The notes under the pieces are model-generated. The model saw nothing but the letters and a program-made list of their open reading frames with translations. It ran no database searches and was not told the DNA's origin. A program made the position numbers and the translations under genes. Shown here piece by piece: positions 23,781 to 31,893 of a stretch of DNA of 64,000 bases. The first letter of the stretch is position 1. Each line of letters begins with the position of its first letter. The DNA comes from Azoarcus sp. KH32C (lineage in GTDB: Bacteria; Pseudomonadota; Gammaproteobacteria; Burkholderiales; Rhodocyclaceae), in the NCBI RefSeq assembly GCF_000349945.1, contig NC_020516.1, positions 2,976,001 to 3,040,000 of the forward strand. Direction: 5' to 3'.

Positions 23781-26700
23781 GCGCCTGGAGGCTTCGGGGG
23801 CGTTCCGCGAGGCGGGCGCTCTGGGCTGCCTGCATTGGCGCCCTTCTCGCGGTTCTGTACGCGCTGGCCGGCTTTCTGGTGCTGCCGTGGCTGATCGAGC
23901 GCGAGCTTCCGGCCGGAATCCACGAGCGCTTCGGGCTCAGCTTGAACATCGCCGCCGTGCATGCGAATCCCTTCCTGCTCAGCGTCGTCGCCGACGACGT
24001 CGTGCTGGCCCGGCCTGACGGAACGCCCTTGCTCAGTGCGCGACGTGCACGGGTCGATCTCGATTCGGTGGGTGCGCTGACGCGTCGCTGGACGATCGGT
24101 GCGATCGAGCTCGAAGGCGCGATGCTGGAGCTGGTCCTCGGCGAGGACGGGCGGCTGGAACTCCCGGAGGTGACACCGGCGCGCTCCGAGTCGGAACCGC
24201 CCGCCTCCCCGCACGAGCTGCCGGCCCTGCTGTTGCGCAAGCTGGAGCTGCGCGACGGGAGCGTCATCCTGCGCCAACGCGGTGTGCCGTCGGGCCTCAT
24301 CGCATTGCAGGCGATCCAGATCGAGGCGAACGCGTTGTCGACCGTCGCCGATGCGCCGCCCGCGCAATACCGGCTCGCAGCCGGATTACCCGGCGGAGGA
24401 TCGCTCAAGGCGGAGGGCGAACTCGGCATGGGCGCACGCAGCGCGTCCGGCCGCCTTTCGATTGAAGATGCACTGGTCGAGCCCTGGTGGCCGTTGTTCG
24501 AGCGACGGTGGGGCTTGGCCTCGCCGGGCGGGCGGCTGAGCTTCGGCGCGCGCTACCGCGCCGGCCGAGCCGCGGGTGCGGCGGACGTGATGCTGGACGG
24601 GCTGACGCTGCATGCGGATGGTCTCAGGGTCGCGCGCGCGGACGCGGCGCAGACCGAACCGCCGCTCGCGGCGATCCGGCACATCGACGTGGCCGATGGG
24701 AGCCTGGAACTGGCCTCGCGCCGTGTGCAGCTGAAGGGCCTGCGGCTCGCCGACGGCACCGCCAGCGCGACGGTCGATGCCGAGGGCCGGATCGACTGGG
24801 CTGGACTGCGCCGCGCAACCTCCGACAAGAGCGACAAGGACGCGCCCTGGCGTGTCGAGATGCCGGCCGCTACCCTCGAAGACATCGCGTTGCACTACCG
24901 CGAGCTGGCGGAGCCCGGCCGGCGTTTCGATGCCGAGCGGGCGGAGGCGCACGGGGACCTCGTGCTCGATGGCGCCAAGGGCGGCCTTCATGCAGACGCG
25001 CTCGCCACGAGCCTCGCGAAGCCGAGCTACGCTGCCGGTGATGCCGCACCCGTTGTCGCAGAGCGCATCGAACTCGCGGGCGGGAAACTCGATACGGCGG
25101 CCCGTGAAATCGTCGCCGAGCGGGTCACGCTGGAGAAGACGGCGCTCGACTTCGTGGTCGATACCGAGGGTCGGCTGAAGCTGCCCGGCGGATTTGCGGG
25201 CGCAAAGGAGGGCGTAAAGCCGGAGACGGCCGGGCATGAGGCGCCGGCTCCCAATCGCTGGAACTATTCCATCGGCGAACTCGTCGCGCGGGGCGTCGAT
25301 GTCAGCCTCGACGATCGGCGCGCCGATACACCGCTCGCCTTGCGTGGCAGCGGCGAAGCGCGCATCAGCGGACTTACGAGCAGGCGGGCGGAGCCCTTCG
25401 CCTTCGAGGCTCGCATGAAGCTCGTGAGTGGTGGCGAACTCCGTGTCGATGGGCATGCGACGCTCGACGGCAAGGGCGCCGAAGCACATGTGCAGCTCGC
25501 CGACGTCAATCTCGCCCCGGCAGCCCCGTTGCTGCAGCGGCATACGACCCTGCGCCTCGCCGGCGGCAGCTTGGGATCGGATATCCGCCTGCGACGCTCC
25601 GGCGCGGAGCCTCCACAGATCAGCGCGGAAGGCAGCGCGCGGATCTCTGGCCTCCGTCTCGACGAAGCCGACAGCGGGACGAGTTTATTTTCTGCCCGGC
25701 AGGTCAGCGCCGAAGGCCGATGGCAGCTCGCGCCGCCGAGCCTGCTCCTGACCAAGGTCGTGCTCGACGGCCCGGATGCCCGCCTCATCGTCGACCAGAA
25801 CCGCGAACTCAACCTCGCCGACCTGTTGCGCAAGCGCCGCGCCGCTCGCGAGCCCGAGAAGGCGAGAACGGGTGCGGAGCCGCCCGCCTTGGCGCTGCGC
25901 ATCGAGCGGATCGAGGTCCGCGATGGTGCGGTCGACTTCGCGGACAACAGTCTCGTGCTGCCCTTCTCCACCCGCGTCCAGTCGGTTGCGGGAAACGTCC
26001 TCGGCGTCGACAACCGGCCGCGCAGTGAGGCCGTCGTCGATATCGGCGGAGGGATCGAGCCCCATGGGGAAGCCCACGCTCGGGGCCGCATCCGCCCCTT
26101 CGCGCCGGGCGAATTGACCGATCTCTCGGTCAGTTTCGACAACGTCGAGATGCCCCAGCTTTCCCCCTACTCGGCGACCTTCGCCGGGCGCACGATTGCG
26201 GCCGGAAGACTGTGGCTGGACGTAGCCTACCGGGTGTTCGACCGGCAACTCGACGGCAACAACGCTGTGACGCTGGAAGATTTTGTGCTCGGCGAGCGGG
26301 TCGAGGCGCCGAACGCCCGTGATCTGCCGCTGGAGCTCGCGGTCGCGCTCCTCAAGGACTCCAAGGGGCGCGTCCATCTCGAGGTGCCCGTGCGCGGCAA
26401 CGTCGGCGACGCCCATTTCGAATACCGCCGGCTCGTCGCCGATGCGCTGGGAAATGTGCTGGAGCGCGTGGTGACCGCACCGTTCCGCCTGCTCGCGCGG
26501 CTCGTCGGGCGCGGCGAGGATGACACGCTGCAGGCCATCGACTTCGAGCCCGGCAGCGCACGCCTGTCGGCCGAGGAAGAGGAAAAACTGCTGCAGCTCG
26601 CCCACGCACTCGGCGAGCGCCCGCAACTCGTCCTGACGCTGCATGGCGGCTATCTCGTCGGGCGGGACGAAGAAGCGCTGCGGATCGAGCGCACTCGGCG

Positions 26701-27085
26701 CGACATCGCGACGGCGGCCGGACAAAAACCCGGCGAAGGCCCCGTCGGCGAGCTCGATTTCGGCGATACGGCTATTCGCGGCACTGTCGCCCGCCGCTAC
26801 GAAACCGTGGCCGGCAGCGACGCACTGGCAGCCTTCCGGCGCGATTTCGCCCGACGCAATCCCAAGGGGGGCGAAACGGCACTGCACCGCGAACTCTTCG
26901 ACCGGCTCGTCGAGCACGAACCCCTGCCCGCGCCGGCGCTAGGCGAACTCGCGCGGCAGCGCACCGCCGTCGTGCTGAACTATCTCCGGGATCATGGAGT
27001 GGACGGAGGGCGCCTCAAGTCGGCGGAGCCGGTCGCCGTCGATCGGGGCGACCCGCGCGTCGAACTTGCGCTGGAAGCCTCATAG
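23777..27085 (+). CDS. Large AsmA-like DUF748 envelope protein
   Basis: 1102-aa protein with one N-terminal membrane helix (about residues 14-37) and a very long periplasmic part made of repeated beta-rich units (IGAIELEGAMLELVLGEDG, ARLIVDQNRELNLADLLRKR, YRVFDRQLDGNNAVTLEDFV). This matches the DUF748/AsmA-like family, thought to form elongated bridges for lipid transport between inner and outer membranes. GTG 23777 overlaps the upstream stop by four bases. The C-terminal 180 residues have an OmpA-like flavour (FEPGSARLSAEEEEKLLQL). Last gene of the htrA operon; converges with the phospholipase D gene, overlapping by six bases. Confidence 0.87.
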   Translation: MSAWRLRGRSARRALWAACIGALLAVLYALAGFLVLPWLIERELPAGIHERFGLSLNIAAVHANPFLLSVVADDVVLARPDGTPLLSARRARVDLDSVGALTRRWTIGAIELEGAMLELVLGEDGRLELPEVTPARSESEPPASPHELPALLLRKLELRDGSVILRQRGVPSGLIALQAIQIEANALSTVADAPPAQYRLAAGLPGGGSLKAEGELGMGARSASGRLSIEDALVEPWWPLFERRWGLASPGGRLSFGARYRAGRAAGAADVMLDGLTLHADGLRVARADAAQTEPPLAAIRHIDVADGSLELASRRVQLKGLRLADGTASATVDAEGRIDWAGLRRATSDKSDKDAPWRVEMPAATLEDIALHYRELAEPGRRFDAERAEAHGDLVLDGAKGGLHADALATSLAKPSYAAGDAAPVVAERIELAGGKLDTAAREIVAERVTLEKTALDFVVDTEGRLKLPGGFAGAKEGVKPETAGHEAPAPNRWNYSIGELVARGVDVSLDDRRADTPLALRGSGEARISGLTSRRAEPFAFEARMKLVSGGELRVDGHATLDGKGAEAHVQLADVNLAPAAPLLQRHTTLRLAGGSLGSDIRLRRSGAEPPQISAEGSARISGLRLDEADSGTSLFSARQVSAEGRWQLAPPSLLLTKVVLDGPDARLIVDQNRELNLADLLRKRRAAREPEKARTGAEPPALALRIERIEVRDGAVDFADNSLVLPFSTRVQSVAGNVLGVDNRPRSEAVVDIGGGIEPHGEAHARGRIRPFAPGELTDLSVSFDNVEMPQLSPYSATFAGRTIAAGRLWLDVAYRVFDRQLDGNNAVTLEDFVLGERVEAPNARDLPLELAVALLKDSKGRVHLEVPVRGNVGDAHFEYRRLVADALGNVLERVVTAPFRLLARLVGRGEDDTLQAIDFEPGSARLSAEEEEKLLQLAHALGERPQLVLTLHGGYLVGRDEEALRIERTRRDIATAAGQKPGEGPVGELDFGDTAIRGTVARRYETVAGSDALAAFRRDFARRNPKGGETALHRELFDRLVEHEPLPAPALGELARQRTAVVLNYLRDHGVDGGRLKSAEPVAVDRGDPRVELALEAS

Positions 27086-28474
27086 CACGTACTCCCATCG
27101 CTGCGCGAGCCATTCGAGGAAACGCGCGCCGAGGCCCCGTCGCTTCCATTCCGCCTGGGTGACTTCGTGGGACGCGGATTCGTCGAGTGCGAAGAGCTTT
27201 TCCAGCTCGGTCGCGAAGCCGCGGTCGACCACGAGCACGTCGGCCTCGTAGTTGTGCACGAAGCTGCGCCAGTCGAGGTTCGTCGACCCCACGCTGGACC
27301 ATACCCCGTCGATGACGGCAGTCTTGGCGTGCAGCAGCGCGTCACGCCGTTCGAAGATCCGCACGCCTGCCGCCAGCAGCGCGGCGTAGTGCGAGCGCCC
27401 CGCATGGAAGGGTGCCCAGAAGTCGCTGAAGCCCGGCAGCACGAGGCGAACGTCGACGCCGTGCCGGGCCGCATTCTGCAGCAACTGTAGCGTGCGCTCG
27501 TCCGGGATGAAGTAACCGTAGGTCAGCCACACCCGGGCCTTCGCATTCTCGATGGCCGACATCAGGGCGACGTAGAGTTCGCTGCGCTCGACGGACGGAT
27601 CGCCGACGACGAGCCGCATTGCCATGTCGCCGGCTCGCACCGATGCCGCCTTGCGCGCGGCCGTGCGCCCAGGCGGCGGCACATCGCATTTCTGGCGCTC
27701 CCAGGTGTCGTCGAAAAGCTCTTGGAACTGCGCCACAACCGGCCCGCGCACCGCGACGTGCGTGTCTCGCCAGCCGGCCTTCGGATCGGGCGGCGCGCGC
27801 TTGCGCCCGAAGGAGCCCGAGCTATATACGGCGCTGATGTTGATCCCGCCGGTGAAAGCGACGCGCTGGTCAATGATCATGATCTTGCGGTGGTCGCGGT
27901 TGTTCGCATTGAGCCGCGGATCGCGTTGCAGTGCCAGGGGATTCAGCGGATTGAAGGCGCACACCGCGACGCCGGCGGCTCGCAGGCGGTCAAAATAGGC
28001 CTGCGGCGTCGCGATCGAGCCGGCGCTGTCATACAGGACACGAACCTGCACGCCGGCCGAACGTGCAGTCTCCAGCAAGGCGGCGAGACGTTCCCCCGCG
28101 CCTTCTGCTTCCAGGATGTAGGTTTCGATATCGATGCGCTGGCGCGCCAGCCCGATCTCGCGGAACATCGCGGCCTCGGTCTGCGGGCCGTCGATCAGCA
28201 GGCGGGCGTCGTTCCCCACCACGAGCGGCTGCGCGAGCACGCCTTCGACTTGCCCCAGGTGATAGCGGAGCAGGCCCGTGCCATCTTCCCGTTCGAGGTC
28301 GCGGATCACGCCGCGCGAGCGCTGCGGCCCGAGCGGGCCCCGCTCGTCTTCGACCCGCACTGCGTTGCCGGTCGAAACGAAGCCAGACGGTGGCAGCTCG
28401 ACTGCCGGCCCGATCGCGCATCCGGCGAGGATGACGTGTAGGCCGGCCACGGCGAGCAATGAGTTATATGGCAA
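27080..28474 (-). CDS. Phospholipase D-family lipoprotein (cardiolipin-synthase-like)
   Basis: 464-aa protein with two HKD motifs: DHRKIMIIDQRVAFTGGIN and LLHAKTAVIDGVWSSVGSTN. This places it with cardiolipin synthases/PLD-type transferases. The N-terminus is a short signal with lipobox LAGC (Cys19), so it probably faces the periplasm. The start is a TTG (28474), eight bases after the BON-gene stop, without a good Shine-Dalgarno; a GTG about ten codons later is possible. Last gene of the leftward DUF1328-BON-BON-PLD operon. It is the second PLD-type lipid enzyme in the stress island. Confidence 0.85.
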   Translation of the reverse strand: MPYNSLLAVAGLHVILAGCAIGPAVELPPSGFVSTGNAVRVEDERGPLGPQRSRGVIRDLEREDGTGLLRYHLGQVEGVLAQPLVVGNDARLLIDGPQTEAAMFREIGLARQRIDIETYILEAEGAGERLAALLETARSAGVQVRVLYDSAGSIATPQAYFDRLRAAGVAVCAFNPLNPLALQRDPRLNANNRDHRKIMIIDQRVAFTGGINISAVYSSGSFGRKRAPPDPKAGWRDTHVAVRGPVVAQFQELFDDTWERQKCDVPPPGRTAARKAASVRAGDMAMRLVVGDPSVERSELYVALMSAIENAKARVWLTYGYFIPDERTLQLLQNAARHGVDVRLVLPGFSDFWAPFHAGRSHYAALLAAGVRIFERRDALLHAKTAVIDGVWSSVGSTNLDWRSFVHNYEADVLVVDRGFATELEKLFALDESASHEVTQAEWKRRGLGARFLEWLAQRWEYVL

Positions 28475-28482
28475 TTTCGCAA

Positions 28483-28827
28483 TTACGACGCGGGCTTGAT
28501 CCTGATGTCGTTCTTGACGGACTGGACGCCCTTGACGCTGCGGGCAATTTCCGCTGCCTTCTGCGCCTCGGCCTGGGTGCTGACGAAGCCGCTGAGTTGC
28601 ACGACGCCGCGGTAGGTTTCGACGTTCACTTCGCGCGCCTTCACTTCCTTGCTCTCGACCAGTGCGGCCTTGACCTTGGTGGTGATGGTCGCGTCATCGA
28701 TGTACTCGCCCGGCGATTCGCTGCGTTTCGAATCCGAGTCCCGCCCGCGCATCGAATCGCACGCGCTGATCAGCGGAAGGGAGAGGATTGCAACTGTGGC
28801 GCCTAGCATGGTTCGTCTGTTCATCAT
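28483..28827 (-). CDS. BON-domain lipoprotein
   Basis: 114-aa predicted lipoprotein (lipobox ISAC near residue 23) with one BON domain (DDATITTKVKAALVESKEVK ... VETYRGVVQLSGFV). BON domains bind membranes and phospholipids; OsmY is the best-known osmotically induced member. A double ATG (28827, 28824) follows a GAGGAC ribosome site; 28827 is chosen because it overlaps the upstream stop (ATGA). Second BON gene in a row. Confidence 0.88.
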   Translation of the reverse strand: MMNRRTMLGATVAILSLPLISACDSMRGRDSDSKRSESPGEYIDDATITTKVKAALVESKEVKAREVNVETYRGVVQLSGFVSTQAEAQKAAEIARSVKGVQSVKNDIRIKPAS

Positions 28828-29270
28828 GGCGATGTCCTCGTTTCTTGTTGATTAAATATACGGACGGACGCGAAGGATGGGCGCCCTGCCCGCCCCGGAA
28901 GCTCTGACTCTGTCTGCGGCGCGGGAGTCGCCGCGCCGCGCAGCGCGTTGATGACGACGGCAACGCCATCGATCCGGCGGGCCACCTCGTCAGCGCGCGC
29001 AATCTGTTCGACGGGCACGGCGCCGGCCAAGGTCACTTCGCCCTTCTTCACGGTGACCGTGATGGCGTTTGCCTGCAGGTGCCCGTCGGCCGTCAAGGCC
29101 GCATTCACGCGGGACTTCAGCTCCGCGTCGTCCACCTGCTGCTGCAGGCGTGATCGCGGTGCCGAGCCCTGGGTGGTGCGCTCGATACCCTCGCCGCAGG
29201 CGGGCAGGCTCAGCGCAGCCGCTCCGCACGTGGCGAGCACGAGGAGGCGGGCGATGCGGAACGTTTTCAT
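28824..29270 (-). CDS. BON-domain lipoprotein
   Basis: 148-aa predicted lipoprotein, lipobox LPAC at about residue 25. One BON domain (DDAELKSRVNAALTADGHLQ, then VTVKKGEVTLAGAVPV) followed by a proline/arginine-rich tail of 35 residues that is probably disordered. It lies 15 bases after the DUF1328 gene and overlaps the next BON gene. Likely an OsmY-like envelope-stress protein in the periplasm, anchored to a membrane. Confidence 0.87.
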   Translation of the reverse strand: MKTFRIARLLVLATCGAAALSLPACGEGIERTTQGSAPRSRLQQQVDDAELKSRVNAALTADGHLQANAITVTVKKGEVTLAGAVPVEQIARADEVARRIDGVAVVINALRGAATPAPQTESELPGRAGRPSFASVRIFNQQETRTSP

Positions 29271-29285
29271 GTCTGGAGCCTCCGG

Positions 29286-29447
29286 TCATCTTCGTAATAC
29301 GCCGAAGATGAGAGAGACGATGAAGATCACGATAAAGATGTAGAACAGGACCTTCGCGATTTCTGCGGCGCCGGCTGCGATGCCGCCGAAGCCGAAGAGT
29401 GCCGCAATGACTGCAATGACGAGAAAAACTGCCGAGTAATACAGCAT
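29286..29447 (-). CDS. DUF1328 small membrane protein
   Basis: 53-aa two-helix membrane protein (ALFGFGGIAAGAAEIAKVLF signature), paralogous to the gene at 21595-21768. ATG 29447 has an ideal Shine-Dalgarno (AAAGGAGG). Heads the BON/PLD operon and is preceded by two minus-strand sigma-54-type sites. Confidence 0.88.
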   Translation of the reverse strand: MLYYSAVFLVIAVIAALFGFGGIAAGAAEIAKVLFYIFIVIFIVSLIFGVLRR

Positions 29448-29496
29448 GAGACACCTCCTTTGACGTGGCCGTCCCATCTCTGGTGCCTTTGCGTCC

Positions 29497-29510
29497 GCAA
29501 TTTCCGTACC
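29497..29510 (-). promoter_or_regulatory. Sigma-54-type promoter, proximal, for the DUF1328 operon
   Basis: Minus-strand GGTACGGAAATTGC; fits GGNAY-N5-TTGC, 50 bases before ATG 29447. Confidence 0.75.
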
Positions 29511-29610
29511 GCTTCTTTGTCAGCGCGTTATCACAGGCAACTTCCAGTGTTTCACATGCCTGCGTTGCCGTTTTTCTATCGGCAAACCTGAAAAAACTGC
29601 CAGGACGCGG

Positions 29611-29623
29611 GTAAAAGTTACAC
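29611..29623 (-). promoter_or_regulatory. Candidate activator core
   Basis: Minus-strand GTGTAACTTTTAC, matching GTGTAA-N-TYYTRC. It lies about 100 bases upstream of the proximal leftward sigma-54-type promoter. No clear second half-site is visible here. Confidence 0.4.
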
Positions 29624-29708
29624 GTCAGGGTTCTGTCCGTGGGGCGATCCATCCGTCTTCGGGATTTCCGTCCGAAGAATGGGGCTTTCCTCTCCAATCG
29701 CGCGAAGT

Positions 29709-29722
29709 GCAAACCCCGTGCC
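29709..29722 (-). promoter_or_regulatory. Sigma-54-type promoter, distal, leftward
   Basis: Minus-strand GGCACGGGGTTTGC is a perfect core match (GGCACG, TTTGC). It is 260 bases before the DUF1328 start, so it would give a long leader or a separate RNA. Confidence 0.7.
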
Positions 29723-29782
29723 CGCCCCCGACTTGGCCCGCAGTCGCCGATTCGAGGCAGGATGATCGCGGCAGATCGGCGA

Positions 29783-29796
29783 GGCACATGTCTTGC
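29783..29796 (+). promoter_or_regulatory. Sigma-54-type promoter for the RimK/GCS2 operon
   Basis: GGCACATGTCTTGC fits GGCAC-N5-TTGC and ends 48 bases before ATG 29845. Confidence 0.78.
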
Positions 29797-29844
29797 GTTC
29801 TGCCCCGGTATCACCAGCCCGGTATCATCAGCAGAGGGACGACC

Positions 29845-30063
29845 ATGATCCCGACAATCAGCACCCATGGATTCCTGCAGGGCTTCGGGACCACCGAAGT
29901 CTGGCCGCATCGACACGAGCCGGATCAAGCCCCCAGGCCGTCTCCCAACCCCTCGCCCGATCCGGTACCCGAGCCCGACCCCGAGGCGGATCCGGATCGC
30001 TTGCCGCTGCACGACCCGGAGCCCGAGGCCGAGCCGATGTCGCTGCGATACGGCGCGGGCTGA
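29845..30063 (+). CDS. 72-aa acidic, proline-rich protein heading the RimK operon
   Basis: Short protein with an N-terminal THGFLQGFGTTEVWPHR segment, a middle of Pro-Asp/Glu repeats (PSPDPVPEPDPEADPD) and the C-terminus SLRYGAG. Shine-Dalgarno AGAGGGA precedes the ATG, and the next gene starts four bases after its stop. It is not a recognised family. Its size, low complexity and position directly before a C39-like protease remnant and an ATP-grasp ligase make it a candidate substrate or carrier peptide for that ligase. This is inference from context only. Confidence 0.6.
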   Translation: MIPTISTHGFLQGFGTTEVWPHRHEPDQAPRPSPNPSPDPVPEPDPEADPDRLPLHDPEPEAEPMSLRYGAG

Positions 30064-30067
30064 CGGA

Positions 30068-30436
30068 ATGCTTCCAAACTCCCTGCGTTTGCCCCTTTAC
30101 ATGCTGCCCCAGCCCACGGAGACGACCTGCGGGCCGACCTGCCTCCATGCCGTCTATCGTTACTGGGGTGACGAGGCGAAGCTGCAGGACGTCATCGGCC
30201 GTACCCGCGCGCTGCAGCACGGCGGCACTTTCGCCGTCTTCCTCGCCTGCGACGCGCTGCCCCCCTACGGCCCGCATCCTTACGGCGGGATGCGGGATTA
30301 CTGGATCCGCATGGACCGTGTATTCAACGCGATCCTCCTCGGCATCGTGACCCACGATGCGAATCTGCTCGTGCTGGCGCCGCGCAAGTCCGGGGAGTCC
30401 GAAGGAGAAGACGAGATTGAAGGAGGCAGCGGATGA
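30068..30436 (+). pseudogene. C39-like cysteine protease lacking its middle and catalytic His
   Basis: 122-aa protein. The N-terminal part has the C39-type cysteine motif (PQPTETTCGPTCLHAVYRYWGD, in part) and the C-terminal part has the end of such proteins (PYGPHPYGG, DRVFNAILLGIVTHDANLLV). The expected central region with the catalytic GHFVVL-type histidine is missing; the junction is near residue 64 (CDALPPYG). Related full-length proteins are about 210-220 aa from memory. The frame is intact and its stop overlaps the RimK start (ATGA), so it may still be translated but should not be an active peptidase. Confidence 0.7.
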
Positions 30437-31893
30437 GTACGCTGATCGTCGTCGACGACCCTGGGGATTGGCCGGTGGGCGGCGACGGCGTTACCGTCGT
30501 TCCCGCCCGCAGCTACCTCACCGACCCCACCTACGGCGAGGACAAGGCGGCCCGCGTCTTCAACCTGTGCCGCTCCTACCGCTACCAGAGCATGGGCTAC
30601 TACGTCTCGCTGCTCGCCGACGCCCGCGGGCATCGCCCATGGCCCCGCGCCGGCACGATCGAGGACATCCAGTCGCAGAATCTCGGCCAGGTCCTGATCG
30701 CCAACCTCGCCCAGCTCGTCGACCAGTCGCTGGAACCGCTCAAAGCGGACCGCTTCGAGCTCAGCGTCTACTTCGGCCGCAACCTTGCCCATCGCTACAA
30801 CGTGCTCGCCGAGCAGCTGTTCCAGCTGCTGCAGGCGCCGCTGCTGCGGGTGCGCTTCGAGCGTACCGGCGGACATTGGCATGCACGCAGCGTCCGGCTG
30901 ATCGGGATCCGCGAAGTACCCGATATTCACCGCCAGTTCATGTTCGAGGCGGCAACGGGCTACTTCGCGACGCGCGTGCGTCCGTACGACGGGCGGCCCG
31001 CGCGTCAGTACGCATTGGCGATCCTGCACAACCCGGAGGGATCGCACCTGCCGTCGAACCCCGAAGCGCTGGCCAAGTTCGCGCGGGTGGGCGAGGCGCT
31101 AGGCATGCGCGTCGAGTTCATCACGCCGGCCGACTACGCGCGGGTGCCGGAATTCGACGCGCTCTTCATCCGCGACACGACCTTCGTGCACCACTACACC
31201 TACCGCTTCTCGCGACTCGCGCAGAGCGAGGGGCTGGTGGTGATCGACGACCCGGAATCGATCCTGAAGTGCAACAACAAGGTCTATCTTGCCGAAATGC
31301 TCGCCCACCACAACCTGCCGGTGCCCCGCACGCTGCTGATTCACCGCGGCAACATCGACCAGGTCATGCCGCTGCTCGCGCTCCCCTGCGTGCTGAAGCA
31401 GCCGGACAGTTCGTTCTCGTCGGGTGTCGACAAGGTGGAGACGGAGCAGGAACTGCGCGAGAAGGTGGCGTCGCTGCTCGCGCACTCCGACCTGATCGTC
31501 GCCCAGGAATGGCTGCCGACGGAGTTCGACTGGCGGATCGGCATCCTCGACCGGCGCGTGATCTTCGTCTGCAAGTACTACATGGCCGAGGGCCACTGGC
31601 AGATCATCGACCACGACGGCGAGCGCGAAGGACGCGTCGAGGCGCTGGCCGTCGGCGAGGCGCCATCCGAGGTCGTCGAGATCGCGCTGCAGGCGGCCAA
31701 CCTCATCGGCGACGGCTTCTACGGCGCCGATATCAAGCAGATCGGCAATCGCTGCTGCATCATCGAAATCAATGACAACCCCAATGTGGACGCGGGCAAC
31801 GAGGACGGCGTCCTGCGCGACGCCCTGTACCGCGAAGTCATGGGGGTGTTCCTGCGCCGGCTCGAGCACCGGCGCGAGGGAGGGGAAGCATGA
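30433..31893 (+). CDS. RimK-family ATP-grasp ligase
   Basis: 486-aa protein. An N-terminal RimK-like domain (1 to about 150) precedes an ATP-grasp fold: pre-ATP-grasp LAILHNPEG region, then KCNNKVYLAEML, VLKQPDSSFSSGV (ATP-binding Lys and glycine loop), and the metal-binding end GADIKQIGNRCCIIEINDNPN. Enzymes of this family form amide bonds, typically adding amino acids such as glutamate to a carboxylate. ATG 30433 overlaps the C39-like gene. It is followed, again with a 4-base overlap, by a GCS2-type ligase, so the two probably act on the same product. Confidence 0.9.
   Translation: MSTLIVVDDPGDWPVGGDGVTVVPARSYLTDPTYGEDKAARVFNLCRSYRYQSMGYYVSLLADARGHRPWPRAGTIEDIQSQNLGQVLIANLAQLVDQSLEPLKADRFELSVYFGRNLAHRYNVLAEQLFQLLQAPLLRVRFERTGGHWHARSVRLIGIREVPDIHRQFMFEAATGYFATRVRPYDGRPARQYALAILHNPEGSHLPSNPEALAKFARVGEALGMRVEFITPADYARVPEFDALFIRDTTFVHHYTYRFSRLAQSEGLVVIDDPESILKCNNKVYLAEMLAHHNLPVPRTLLIHRGNIDQVMPLLALPCVLKQPDSSFSSGVDKVETEQELREKVASLLAHSDLIVAQEWLPTEFDWRIGILDRRVIFVCKYYMAEGHWQIIDHDGEREGRVEALAVGEAPSEVVEIALQAANLIGDGFYGADIKQIGNRCCIIEINDNPNVDAGNEDGVLRDALYREVMGVFLRRLEHRREGGEA

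Larger units (their letters stand above)
29448..29844. promoter_or_regulatory. Divergent control region of the DUF1328 and RimK operons
   Basis: 397 bases with no convincing gene. It holds two leftward and one rightward sigma-54-type promoters, a candidate activator core at 29611-29623 and a seven-base-pair hairpin (TCTTCGG/CCGAAGA, 29656-29678). The 200 bases between the two leftward promoters could encode a leader or a small RNA; no open frame longer than a few codons was found there on the minus strand. Confidence 0.6.
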
